The notes beneath the pieces were generated by a model. The model did not search any database, was not told the origin of the DNA, and saw nothing but the letters and a program-made list of their open reading frames with translations. 64,000 bases of DNA from Amoeboaphelidium protococcarum (Eukaryota; Aphelidiomycota; Aphelidea): contig JALECJ010000254.1 in NCBI GenBank assembly GCA_023515745.1, forward strand, positions 1 to 64,000, written 5' to 3'. Shown here one piece after another: positions 25,180 through 36,870 of this stretch (its first letter is position 1; every line of letters starts with the position of its first letter). Position numbers and translations under genes: made by a program.

Positions 25180-25573
25180 TACATACACACAAGCTCACAC
25201 ACACGAAGGAAGATCAAAACTTGAATTATATTACGGTGGTTAGAAAAATAGCACAGTAATTTAAAAGGAAGATAGAGAGAGAGAGACAGAAAGAGATGAA
25301 TGTGAAACCAACGTTTTAGAAAATCAACGAAAATAGGCGGTCTTGTGCTGAAACAATGCCAAAGACGCGACGCGACAAACTGTTTCAGCTCGTCCTTCTC
25401 TTTCTCTCTTCGTCCTTCTCCTTACATACTCTAGTTATATGGTATATATCAGACCATACTACTCTATAATTTGAATTTGTATTTGTCTAATAATTGCATA
25501 GTCTTCTTCATTAGTCTGTCTGCGTTGTACAATACTAAAGGAATTGTTATTTTGAAGAGTTTATCCAGTTGAA
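25180..25573. promoter_or_regulatory. Divergent promoter CDC23/SMC2 with tandem GACGCGA
   Basis: 394 bases between two mitotic genes. GACGCGACGCGAC (25364-25376) is a tandem of the motif seen at other promoters here and resembles MCB/E2F-type cell-cycle boxes. There is also a GA-rich tract (about 25271-25297) and a CT-rich tract (about 25392-25425). Function is inferred. Confidence 0.5.
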
Positions 25574-28500
25574 ATGTATGTTGAGGAGATTATCATTGAT
25601 GGCTTCAAGTCGTATGCTGTGAGAACTACGCTGAAAGATTTTTCTCCCCATTTTAATGCCATCACTGGATTGAATGGTAGTGGCAAGTCTAATGTTCTGG
25701 ATGCTATTTGCTTTGTATTGGGATTGAGTTCTTCTAATCTGCAGCAGGTCAGAGCTTAGTCTTTGAATGATTTGGTGTACAAGAAGGGATAGGCTGGTGT
25801 GGTTCGCGCCAGTGTCAGCATAGTGTTCAAGAATGATAATAAAGACTAGAGCCCTGTGGGATTTGAGAAATGCGACAAGATTACCGTGACCAGATAAATT
25901 GTCATCGGTGGAAAGAATAAATACATGGTGAATGGAAGTCAGGCTCATTAGAACACTGTGTAGAACTTGTTTCAGTCCGTTCAATTGAACATTAATAATC
26001 CTCACTTTCTCATTATGCAGGGTAGAATTACCAAGGTGCTTAATATGAAGCCTGTAGAGATTCTGAGTCTGATTGAGGAGGCTGCCGGCACCAGGATGTT
26101 TGAAGAGAAGAAGGAGAAGGCATTGAAGACCATTGAGAAGAAGGAGGCCAAGGTTGTCGAGATTAATGAGCTAATGGATAAAGACATTGCTCCAAAGTTG
26201 GATAAGCTGAAGAAGGAGAAGTAGGATTTTTTGAATTTCCAAAAGATTGAGAGTGAGGTTGAACGGCTGAAGAGACTTTTGATTGCTTTTGATTTCTATC
26301 AAGCTGATGGTTAGCAAAAGGAATTGAGCGAGTAAATAAGTGAAATCAGTGCCCAACTCTAATAGTATAAGAGTAAAGAGGAGGATCTGGAAGGAGATAT
26401 AAAGTTTGCGCATGAGAGTATTTAGGAACTGAATCAGCGCAAAGATTAAGAATTAAAGAAGAGCAGTAAATTCAAGGCTTTGTAGGAGACTGTTGCATCT
26501 CTATCAAGTCAATTGACCAGAATATCTGCACAGAAAGATATTGTTTTAAAGTCTATTAAGGATGAGGAGAGGAGTATTGCTGAGTTAATTAAGGCGACTG
26601 ATGCTGGTGAGAAGCAATTGGCTGCTATGGAGAGTAAAGTGATGCAAAGTAAGACTGCTCTTGCAGCTGATCAGGATTCTCTGGATGGTGACATTGCAGC
26701 AGTCAAGAAGTAGGAAAATCTCTTGTAGACTCTAACGACAGGAGTAGCTGATTCTGAAGGTTAAGATAATGGGTATGCTGACTAGTTGAATCAGTTAAAG
26801 GTGGACAAATCTAAGGTTATGGTTGAGGTTGAAGATTGTAAGTAGCGCTTGTAGTACCTAAATAGCCAGCTGGCTACTAAAAAACCATAGGCAAAGGAGG
26901 CTGAAAAGGCTAACAAGTTTTAGTTGAAGTAGTTGGAAACTCTTAAAGCCGAGCTGAGTAAATTGGACGCTGAGAGATAGAAAAGTGTTATTGATGAGTC
27001 TTTGGGATAAGATTTGAAGAGCAGAAAGTAGGAAAAGATTCATGAAATTAGAAAGCTGCAGTAGGAGATTGACAATTTATCTGGACAATTGGCCAACTTT
27101 GATTTCAAGTATGCCGACCCTCATTCCAACTTTGATCGAAAGAAGGTGCGTGGCCTCGTTGGACAATTGATCAAATTGTAGAAGGAGAACCTGGAGTTTT
27201 GTACGGCTTTACAAATTTGCGCTGAGGGACGGTTGTACTTTGTCGTTGTTGAAGACAACAAGGTGGCTAGTGACTTACTGAAGAATGGTAAGTTGCAAAA
27301 GAAGCACACCTTTATACCTCTGAAGTAGATAGTTCCACCAAATATTGCTCCAGAAAGAGTTTAAAGAAGTAAATAACTAGCTCCCGGTAAGGTTGAATCG
27401 GCTTTGGATCTTTTGCAGTTTCAGAAGGATGTTGAGCCTGCTATGAAGTTTGTCTTTGGTGGTACTTTGGTTTGTAAAGACGCAGAGGCTGCCAAATTGG
27501 TCACTTACGACTCCAAGGTCAGACTGCGTACCATCACTGTTGACGGTGATGTCTATGAACCTGGAGCTACTATTACAGGTGGTAGTTCTCCGTCAAGTAA
27601 TAACATTTTAGAGAAGCTGTATCTTTTGTCCTCTGCTCAAGATCAAATGGACAAGGTCAAGTTTGAGCTTAAGGATATTAACGACCAGATTGAGTAATTC
27701 TAATAGAAACTGGACTTGTTTAACGGCTTGGATTCTACTTGTAAGAGAAAGCAGAATGAATTGAAAAATTTGGACGATTTGATAAAGTCTAGTACTGCTG
27801 GTAGGCTCATCTCGGAAGTTTTAGAGTTGGAGTAGAACACTTAGACTTTAAAGGACTAACTAGCTATTGCTGAAAGTAAAGTTGGAGAACTGGATAAATA
27901 GATCAAGTCTGTAGAGCTGGAAATGAGAGAATTCGATTCTAACAGAGATGGATAGTTGAAGAAGATTGAGAAGACTTTAACATCCGCTAAGAAGGCTTTA
28001 GTCAAGAAGCAAGCGGATTTTAAGCTAAAGAAGACTGAACATGATTCATTGCTTGCCGAGTTTGACTAGATGATGTAGGACAGGAATGAGTCTATGCAGT
28101 CTTTGGAAGAGATGAAGACGTCTCTGGCTAGTTAATAGTCGGAATTGAAAAAGATGATTTCCGAAATTGAAGCACTAAAGACTGATTATGACACTCACAA
28201 CAAGGAATTGCAAAAGCAGTCTAAAGTGTTCTTATAGTTTGACAAAGATATTGCGGCTATGTAAGCGGAAGTGAAGTAGAAGCAGAGTATGATTCAAGAA
28301 CTGCATTTAAATTCAAAGAAGCATAACATTGACCTCGGTAACGCACAGAAAACTCTGGCTGATGCTCAAAATCTTTGCGTCGTTATTGAAAAAGAGCATG
28401 AGTGGGTGGCCGATTAGAAGGGCAACTTTGGTAGACCAAATACTGCATTTGACTTCAGTCGTATGGACGCGAGTGATTGTTCAAAGAAGCTCACCAAATT

Positions 28501-29287
28501 GCAGGCTGAGTATGAAGTTTTACGAAAGAAGATCAATGTCAAAGTCATGAACATGATCGACCGTGTGGTGTAGAAGGAGCAGTCCCTCAAGCAGATGCTG
28601 GCCACTGTCCGCAAGGACAAGGAGAAAATTGAAGAGACAATTCAGCAGCTTGACCATTACAAGAGAGAGGCTCTGCAAAGAACTTGGCAGAAAGTTAATG
28701 GAGATTTTGGCGCCATTTTTAACGATCTTTTACCTGGCAACACTGCAAAGCTGGATCCTGTCGAGGGCCAGACCATTTACGATGGTCTTGAGGTGAAGGT
28801 GCGACTGGGTAAAGTCTGGAAGTAGAGTCTTACTGAACTAAGCGGTGGCTAGAGATCTCTTGTCGCTCTTTCATTGATTCTGTCATTGTTGCAGTTCAAA
28901 CCAGCTCCAATGTACATTCTCGATGAAATTGATGCTGCCTTGGATCTGTCACACACGCAGAATATTGGACATCTATTCAAGAACAGGTTTAAAGGCTCTC
29001 AATTCATTGTAGTTTCTCTGAAAGAAGGAATGTTTAACAATGCAGACGTGCTGTTTCGAGCCAGATTCCGTGATGGAACTTCAGTTGTCGAACGCTTCAC
29101 TTAACAAACAGTCGCCGGCTCTGAACTACCCGTTGCGTCATCGTCGGGTAGTAGAAAAGCAGCTACATCTAAATCTTCAAAGAAGAATGGTGGCGGTGGT
29201 GGTGGCGATGACGAAGAAGAAGAGTACTCCGAGTAGAATGAAAATGCAGTTAATTCGAAGCAGCAAAAGAAGACTCGACGTGGATGA
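25574..29287 (+). CDS. SMC2: Condensin subunit SMC2
   Basis: ATPase of condensin, compacting mitotic chromosomes. One frame of 1237 codons without intron (human 1197). Walker [13 protein letters not shown] near residue 32 after the invariant [12 protein letters not shown] start; [32 protein letters not shown]; the first coiled coil; a hinge with [14 protein letters not shown] and [12 protein letters not shown] near 650; the second coiled coil; signature [14 protein letters not shown] near 1089; and Walker [14 protein letters not shown] near 1112. The signature Gln is TAG (28850-28852) and the Gln of TVTRQIVIGG is TAA (25895-25897), direct proof of the code. The C-terminal tail (about 40 residues, Gly/Glu/Lys-rich) is longer than usual. 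Confidence 0.97.
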
Positions 29288-29378
29288 ACATATCGTTTGA
29301 ACTGAAAAGTTGAAATTTACCGCGTGTGTCTTGTATAGTTTTTCCGTCTTTTATTTATCAGGGATTATCACATTAACA

Positions 29379-30720
29379 ATGACATAGTTACGTGATTTGT
29401 TACATCATATACCTGCCAGAACAGTGACTATTAAAAAACCGCACCTCTACCTAGTTGTTTGCACCTCAAGATGCGCGTGAATTAGATGATATTGAGTTGC
29501 AATTATGGGATTCTTTTGATCAGGATGTCATCATTCCATATAGGAAGTATATCTAGCCGCATTTGGATATGGATTGCTACATTGGAATTGACTAGGATAC
29601 ATTTTTTGTCGGTAGCGAGGCAACCATAAAGCATTATCTGATGGATCGCGTATTTTTTGTTGCTTAATTCATCAACAAATCCTTGGGTGGGTCTGTGATT
29701 CATTAAGATATCGGTCCAGCTGTAGGACTCCATCCTGATCTTATTTTTCGGTACAAGGACGATCGTAAATGCCGCTGCATCTTGCCGATTGAGATCAAGA
29801 CAATGTGGGCTTTCAATGTGGATGATGATCTTGTTGATTTCACTCACTAATAGGAGATCAAGAAAAAGGTGCTGCGGCAAGAATATGGCTACATGTTTGT
29901 TAATCATACTAGATATGGAATAATTTGTACGGATGATAAGTTCTTCTTTCTGCGTCGTGGTGGGTCTGATGGGAGAGAGTAAAGCAAGTTGGAGGTGAGC
30001 CGCGCCGTGTATCGTGATTAAAATGCGCAATTTACGTTGATGGAGGCTGTATGTGCCATGTTTTGGCGCTGCGAAAATAAAGATCATTGCATTTACGCGT
30101 CTCCCACTCCTGCAATGTAACCCAATTATCAAGTTTTTGACCCTTATGTTGTGACGCATGTCGGCCTTCATGAAGTATATTTTGAACAAGTTGTTGGCGG
30201 TTCTGATTTGTCTTCAGTAGTCTTTGGTGGTATCCATACTACATTTAAATCCGATGATAATAGGTAAGTTGAAATTAGATCGCATTAGTTGGTGTTGAAA
30301 ATGGCTGACTCCACCAAGGATCCAGAACATTTAAAAGTAGATGCCATCGATTATGAGCATTAATGTTATCTGAAGCTATCTGGATTGCAAGGTACTGTCA
30401 TTCCGAGATTGCTGGCGCGTTTGTCAATTGATGGCTGGATTGAGGCAATAATGATTGAGCGCTTGGAACGTGTATCTACTGTCGCCGACATTTAAGCACA
30501 TTATCGGCAGTTGCGTGATTCATTGTAGACAATTCATAAAAATGGCGTAGCTCATGGTGACGTTGCACGGCGTAATATAATGTGGAAGGGAGATTAACTG
30601 CTCTTCATCGATTTCGGACACGCAAAGTTGGCAAGTCAAATGTCAGAATAGGAGTTCTAACAAATTTGCACGCGTGACATTAATATGTTGAATGAGATTG
30701 CAGGTGTACAAGAAGCATGA
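29379..30720 (+). CDS. PD-(D/E)xK nuclease + protein kinase fusion, frameshift near 5' end
   Basis: Best-preserved member of a family with at least three copies here. The main frame is open from 29428 to TGA at 30718. The first half has a restriction-endonuclease-like core: Asp in HPDLIFRY (codon near 29737) and PIEIK (near 29790). The second half is a kinase: VLKM (Lys), HGDVARRN (HRD-like loop, 30553) and DFG as IDFGHAK (30610). Nuclease-kinase fusions of this sort are known among Crinkler-type effector/selfish proteins of fungi and oomycetes; assignment to that class is inference. The likely ATG (29379) is in another frame, separated from the main frame by an A-run (29432-29437) and a TGA (29425). 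This is either a real lesion or an assembly error. No signal peptide was seen. Confidence 0.75.
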
Positions 30721-31054
30721 TGTATCGCTGGTAGTTTGAATAAATATATTTGCATTTTTTAGTCAGAGAGATTTTAGTACTTGTTGATCTTTGCGTATTT
30801 AGATTTCATGTGATTAGTTTTACACTAGAGAACGATGTGAGGAGGTGTAAAGGTATAACAATGACTTCAGAAAATAGACAGAATGATATATGCAATACAT
30901 TTGTATGCATCTAACCATGGTCCTGCACAGTAGAGTGAGTGACAAGCCGATTCGCATATTATAATTTATCATGAATCTGCCACCTACAGTACAACATATT
31001 TATCAATTTCTTTTTTCTACCTTGATCAACTAAACCACAAAATAAATTGCAAAA
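30721..31054. other. Intergenic, AT-rich
   Basis: 334 bases between the nuclease-kinase gene and the BUD22-like gene. No motif or gene recognised. Confidence 0.5.
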
Positions 31055-32268
31055 ATGAGTAAAAATCATATCAAAAGTGCTAAAAGTATCTTGTACAGCC
31101 TTGGATAGCTGCAATAACGCGTAATCTAACGTTTATATGATTAAAAAATTTCATTTTATAAATACAGTCTGTAGCTTTCCAATACGGATGAAAATACCAG
31201 TCAGGATGTAAAGGATTAGCTGGCAATTTAGATTACGCGTAATCAAGAAATGGCGTTGGACGCGAAATTGGTAATTTAATTCACTTTAATGTAGTGCTGA
31301 TAGATTTATTATTACATTCGTATAATATGTAGATTTAGTGTGAGAAATAGCATAAAAGAGAAATAAAGAAGCTTCTCACGTTTCATTTTCAAAAGCTCAC
31401 CAAGAAGCTTTCAGCATTGCGCTCAGATCTTGAACAGGACCAAGATATTTAATCTGCTTAAGATCTCAGGGCCAAAATTTCCAATTTAGAAACTGAATTA
31501 ATTTAAGCTAAGATGAGTGATACAGACTGGATTAGTAATCATTTCTGGAATTTGATATAGTCTGGGCTCTCTCGCGGTAAAAGTGTAGATCTCAGCGACA
31601 ACAATACTGACAGTGATGATAGTACTCAAGTTGGTGACACTTGCAAGCCACTGATCTTTGATGATAATTCTAAACGGGCACTCTAGCGTTTATAGGAAGA
31701 CAAGAAGTATAAGACCTTTGTTTAAGAATTGAAATCAGACTATGAAGCATTCAAAGAGCGCGTTTTTAAAGTCAATAAGCAGCACATGGAGAAACGTAAA
31801 GAAGATGTCAATAATGCTAAAGTTGCGCGCAAGTCCAACAGCTAACCGCGTTAGATTTTTAAGAGACCGCGATTTGATCCTGATGAAATAGACTTTGATG
31901 GCCTGATTGAGGATCCCGCAGTGAAAGCGCTGGAGTAATAGTAGAAAAAGAAGAAGAATCGACCTGGGTAATAAGCACGAAAGAGAAGTTATCTAGAGTA
32001 GATTGGGTCTGCCAAGGGGCGCGATGGAAGACGCTCACATACAACTGCTGCAGGACGCGACGACAGAAATAATTAATCTCTAATACCTGATCGGAGGGAG
32101 AAGCAAATTGAATCTGTAAAGCGTAAACGTGATAGTGTCACGTCCAAAGTAAACTCGTAACGATCCAACACGTTACATCCGTCATGGGAGGCTAAGAAGA
32201 AATTGCAACAGGCTGGAATAGTTCCCTCTGCTGGCGTAAAGATTAAGTTTGATAGCGACGGTGAGTGA
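31055..32268 (+). CDS. BUD22: BUD22/SRFBP1-like ribosome-assembly protein
   Basis: Nucleolar factor for 40S maturation. Three exons (31055-31120, 31175-31270, 31333-32268), 365 codons; both introns (54 and 62 bases) end TGTAG. Seen: a basic helical block REIKKLLTFHFQKLTKKLSAL near residue 65, an acidic middle, Lys/Arg-rich stretches, and the C-terminal LHPSWEAKKKLQ...PSAGVKIKFDSDGE, the hallmark of the BUD22 family. The first exon is short, and its join was chosen because it is the only one keeping the frame with a TGTAG acceptor. The name rests mainly on the C-terminal motif. Confidence 0.82.
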
Positions 32269-32726
32269 TGTGCTCCAGTTGATAATACTCTCTCTATCAC
32301 TCAGCGGAAAAAATATTCTGAGTTGAAACTTACACTTTCCTTTAAATCATAGAACTGCGTTTTTCTATTGAATTTTTAATACGCTCCCTATGAACGTCAA
32401 CAGTATCAATCAATAATGGAATGATACCAAACAGATAGTCTACAAGAAGATCGATCAAACAAATGGCTCAAACAACGCCATTCGCGCGCAGACTTTTCTC
32501 CGGCAATTCCAGTCACAATGGAAGAAACAAACGCGCGTGCCGATTCTGTTTGCCACAAAACTGACCGTTTCCGCCGACGTTACAGAGATTTTCAACATCT
32601 CCATCCATCGATTTTGCCTTGCTGCCGATTGCTACCCAGTTCAGCTTTCCTTTACTTGTTGTTGTTGTTGTTGTTGAACTTTCTTACATTGACTCGCTGG
32701 TATCCATTAAGTTTCCGATTAATAAT
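32269..32726. other. Intergenic with TTG repeat
   Basis: 458 bases before the desaturase gene. Contains a (TTG)n run near 32657-32675. An ATG frame at 32518 leads away from the desaturase frame and was not used. Confidence 0.5.
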
Positions 32727-34241
32727 ATGGTCTCCTCTTATAGTTAGTTGTATACGCTGGACCAGCTAAAGACTTAAAACTAATCGAAAGAGTCTGACAG
32801 CATCAGCAGCAGCGATGGTGGAAGTAATAGTTCTTCCGATAATGCTCTGGTACTGATCAACAATCAAGTGTATGATGTGAAAGAGTTCAGCGAAGTTCAT
32901 CCTGGTGGCAAAGTTATCCTCTCATACGCCAATGGTCAAGATGCCACTGATCCGTTTAATGCTTTCCATCCAGAGTCTGCGCATGAAGTTTTGGCCAATT
33001 TCTACGTTGGCGATCTGCATCCCGATGACGTAACGAAGATTAAGCTGACTGCTGGTGTTGACAGTTCTCAATAACCATTGTCGTAGTAGCAATCTACCAA
33101 GTTGAGTTTTGCCAAAGCTATTGAGGACTATAGATAACATATTACTCGTCTTGGTTATTTTGAGAGTGATAAATTATTCTACTTGTGGAAGAACCTTCAG
33201 ATTTTGGGTGTTGTCTGTTTATCCGTGTTGACTCTGTGTTACAAGCCCGACTCTGTATTTAATGTGGTCGCAAGTGCCATGTTACTTGGTGTCGCTTGGT
33301 AGTAGTCTGGCTGGCTGGCACATGACTATCTGCATCATCAAGTGTATTAGAATCGATCTATTAACAACTTGTTTGGGTACCTGTGGGGCAATGTATTTCA
33401 AGGCTTCAGTGTTGCATGGTGGAAGAATAAGCACAATACACACCATAGCCATCCCAATGTTCATAATCATGATCCAGATGTGGACACCATGCCGGTACTT
33501 GGCTGGTCCAAGTATGCGATTGCTGATTATGTTGAGCAGGTGTCTTGTCAGTAGGCTAAACGCAAGGCAGCAGCTGCAGCTGCTGAGTAGTAGCTGGATG
33601 GCCCACAGGCTTCATCGACTCGGCCGATTTCAGTGTCCAAGTTGGTCAAGTATCTGCTATACAATCAGGCCACTCTATATTTCATAGTCTTAACTTTTGC
33701 TCGCTTATCCTGGGCTGAATAATCTCTGGAGTATGCTCTGGCCATGAAGAGCAATTATACCTCCAAGTGGATTGAACTCGCCACTCTGTCCTCTCATTGG
33801 ATGTTGTACTTTTACTTTATTGGCTCCGTGATCAGTACCTGGCCACTAATGGTGCTGTACGTTATCGTCAGTCAATGCACTTGTGGCCTCCTGCTGGCCT
33901 TTGTATTCTCCTTGAATCATAATGGTATGCCTATTTACACGCAGGATGAGAGTTCTGAAATGTCCTTTTATGAACTCCAGATCCAGACTGGTCGTGATGT
34001 CATCCCGACTGTGTTTAGCACTTGGTTCACCGGCGGACTCAACTACCAGATTGAACATCATCTGTTCCCATCTCTGCCTCGTCATCGCCTACCTCTAGTG
34101 TCTGCAAAGGTGCGTGAACTGTGCCTCCAACACAGTATTCCATATCACGTCACCTCATTCTCAGAGGGTACCAAGGAAATTTTGAACCGATTGGATCATG
34201 TTAGTTCTGTAGCACAAATGCTTTTGAATGCAGAAGAGTGA
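32727..34241 (+). CDS. Cytochrome b5-fused front-end fatty acid desaturase
   Basis: Introduces a double bond towards the carboxyl end (delta-4/5/6/8 class) in polyunsaturated fatty acid synthesis, ER membrane. 504 codons, no intron. The start at 32727 gives YTLDQLK followed by the N-terminal cytochrome b5 domain with haem motif HPGG (near residue 57) and a second haem His in AFHPESAHEVL. Three His boxes: HDYLHH, HNTHH and QIEHH; the Gln in the third box is diagnostic of front-end desaturases. Hydrophobic segments lie before and between the boxes. An Ala/Gln-rich insert separates boxes 2 and 3. Regiospecificity cannot be told from sequence alone. Confidence 0.94.
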
Positions 34242-34359
34242 ATAAATATATATTGGTTATTATGGAGACTTTGTGAATGTTAAAGTGAGATTTTGACTGA
34301 ATGAAATCTTGAGTCGATTGCGGACTTGGTTGTTTAGTTTTTATATAGCTTTATATTGA

Positions 34360-35055
34360 TCATATATAATACAAAGAGTTTATGATGCCTGCGAGACTTT
34401 GAGTTGAAGGAGAGTAATCCCTCACCGTTTAAGTACATGCACCAGATTGAATGAGCTCAGAGATGGCATCGCCCAGAGATGAAGCTTTGGAGATATCGCA
34501 ACACTCACCTAGCTGAGACAATTTCTATGCAAGTTCCTTCTAATGATTGTCCATTAAAGAATCATTAACTTTAACCAGAAGCTTTAGTTTAATCAATTGA
34601 TCTTATGCAGTCGCTTGAGTACTTGACCTTCGCGCAGACACTGTATTATTCAATAGCATTACCGGAGGCCTGCCACGTAGGCCTTCAACTATTGACCCTG
34701 AGCCAGCGTGAGTTATAACCAGGTGTGCATTTTGGAAATAGGAGGTTAGACTAGCTGCATACTCAATCCATGTTATTTTGCATTATCCTCTATATAAAGA
34801 AGCTGATGGTCGCGACTTGCCATGCTATACTATAAGATGAACTAGAGTGTTTTAATCAGTACTACCAGCAGCAATGAACGGATCATCACCATCAGCCATG
34901 ATAGATTATCCCGTAGATTCTACCGGGTGATCATTATCGATATCCGTCTAAATGCATGCAGAGAGACGTACGAGACATTGTATAAACTAATCATCGATCA
35001 TATCAATAAGCGAATCGAATCGCGTAGTTCCCACAGTCACCAACACCTTAAGCAT
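34360..35055 (-). CDS. ALG13: ALG13, UDP-GlcNAc transferase catalytic subunit
   Basis: Adds the second GlcNAc to the dolichol-linked N-glycan precursor, working with ALG14 at the ER. 231 codons (yeast 202), no intron. Seen: VLVTVGTTRFDSLI at residues 4-17, VITHAGSGSIVEGLRGRPP in the middle, and LMDNHQKELAQKL towards the C-terminus, all Alg13 hallmarks. Two inserts rich in Asp/Ser/Gln explain the extra length. It is convergent with the desaturase (118 bases) and divergent from NDUFS4. Many in-frame TAA/TAG codons hide it under the standard code. Confidence 0.93.
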
Positions 35056-35319
35056 ACTTGATTGTTGAAAAGATTAACAGCTTTTACAATTTTATAAGAT
35101 AACAATGGTATTATGTAAGACAAAGTTCAAACCGCGTTCGTTCGTTCGTTCGTTCGTTGTTTAACTGAGCAAAGTTTTTATCGTTCAACTCAACTATGAG
35201 ACTTCCTTTCTCTCTCTTTGATTCTCTTTAAAAGTAACATCGAAGAGCCATTTTTATAACACTATAATAAGAGAGTCTGCATCTCTCTTCTCCATTAGAT
35301 ACACAAATTTAAAATCAAT
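35056..35319. promoter_or_regulatory. Divergent promoter ALG13/NDUFS4 with GTTC repeat
   Basis: 264 bases. A tandem CGTT/GTTC tetranucleotide run lies at about 35138-35159 and a CT-rich tract at about 35204-35230. Confidence 0.4.
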
Positions 35320-35904
35320 ATGCTGCGTTAGTTTAATAGAGTCTGTGGAGTGGTTAAGAGATTCAAGAGTAAGCAGATTGTGCCAGCAGTCAGTCAAGTA
35401 CCGGCACCTGTGCATCATGGAGAAGAAGATTCTATTGTGGTAAAGAGCACCACCTCTGTGCCTACATATAGCGATGATGGATAGAAATTAGCTGCTGATG
35501 TAGTTAACATTAAAGATGACTTGTAGAGTATAATCGCTGATCGAGATATTCAACTTACTAGTGGGGTACCGCCAGAGATGACTCGGCGTCGCGTTCAAAT
35601 TTACAAGGCTGCCAAGAGTGTGATGTAGAGTGGCCCGCAGTCTTCGTATTATCGCATCCAGTTTGACCCTGATCAGGATAATACAAAGTGGGATAATAAA
35701 CTTATGGGCTGGTCATCCACGAATGATCCTGTGCAGGCGGTGAATCTGAAGTTTAACGATGTTAATGAAGCTATTCGATTCGCAATGAAGAATGGCTGGG
35801 ATTACGTGGTCAATGAACCGCAGTACCCAAAGTTTACGCCCAAGTCTTATGCAGATAATTTTAAATACCAAGCAGGCCAACTCAGATTTGTAAAGACCAA
35901 GTGA
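35320..35904 (+). CDS. NDUFS4: NDUFS4, complex I 18-kDa subunit
   Basis: Accessory subunit of mitochondrial NADH:ubiquinone oxidoreductase. 194 codons, no intron. The N-terminus (MLRQFNRVCGVVKRFKSK) is basic with no acidic residue, fitting a mitochondrial presequence. The conserved part includes RRRVQIYKAAKSVMQSG, DNKLMGWSSTNDP, AIRFAMKNGWDYVV, and the C-terminal YPKFTPKSYADNFKY. Together with NDUFA2 (49297) it indicates that this organism keeps complex I. Confidence 0.95.
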
Positions 35905-36022
35905 ATATTATTATTATTATCAATCTTACTAGACTACTCTGAATATTCTTTACCACGGCAGATCTTTTTCTCTTTCATCATCTTGCGCAGATTGTGTGTG
36001 TGTGTGTGTGATCTCTTATAAA

Positions 36023-36658
36023 ATGTTGTAATAACGATAGAAATAATAAAAGATTATTGTTGACACATTTAAACTGGTGACTAATTTGGAGCGTAATGGT
36101 CTGAGTAGAAGTTAATCAGTCAAGGCTGTGAATGTTCTGCTCAATATGGCGGATGATGAAGCATCCAACATCAGGCAGCAGCTGGTCACTAAATAGCAGA
36201 CTGATAATGATTTTGTCGCATACAAAGTTCGCCTCCATGAACTAAAATCAGGTACAAATATCCAATTTACATGCTGTATATACTTGCAATTCTTGAATTT
36301 TCTAAAATTTTATGTAGAGTTGGCATCGCTTAGAAAAACAGAGACTGCGGCGTTGTAGTAGTAGACATCCTCCATCTAGAAAGATTTGGACTTGCTCACT
36401 TTGAAGTGGAAAGAGGACTTTAATACTGTCAAATCGGACTTGTAGTTGGATATGAATACACGAAAGTCTGAGATGAAGTAGGAGACGCAGAAGAATGAGA
36501 TTAGAATCCAAGATATTCTGCATAGAGTCTAGTTGAATGCTGGTGATCTCAAGACCTCCCTCGAGACGATGAAGCTTGAACTTCTCACCAAGTGGTCCGC
36601 TGGTATTGTACTCGGAGTCGCTGCCTCTCTAGTATTTGCTCTTAAAGTATGGCATTGA
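36023..36658 (+). CDS. CCDC90/MCUR1-like mitochondrial coiled-coil protein
   Basis: Two exons, 36023-36251 and 36318-36658, giving 189 codons. Seen: VDTFKLVTNLERNGLSRSQS, the family's opening (FDT.KLV..LE.NG), a long coiled coil in the middle, and one C-terminal membrane segment, AGIVLGVAASLVFALKVW, ending at the stop. Relatives sit in the inner mitochondrial membrane; in animals one regulates the calcium uniporter, in yeast the role differs. The 66-base intron starts GTACAA and ends TGTAG. A (TG)n run lies just upstream (about 35994-36010). A strong targeting peptide is not obvious with this start. Confidence 0.87.
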
Positions 36659-36768
36659 TGAATATTATGGTGATTATATAAAGTGTGTTCAGTTTATGTG
36701 ATAGACAGTTAATGTTCAGTATATGTATAGTACAAGAGAGTAGTGTTATTAAATCAAATTCTCTTTAA

Positions 36769-36789
36769 CATCATCATCATCATCATCAT
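36769..36789. repeat. (ATC)n microsatellite
   Basis: Seven CAT/ATC units in the convergent intergenic region between the CCDC90-like gene and SPA2. Confidence 0.8.
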
Positions 36790-36870
36790 ATTCAAAAGTA
36801 CAAGGACACTCCAGTTTGATTCTCAGCAAAGATTTCCACCAGGTAATAGCAATAATAATAACATCATTAC

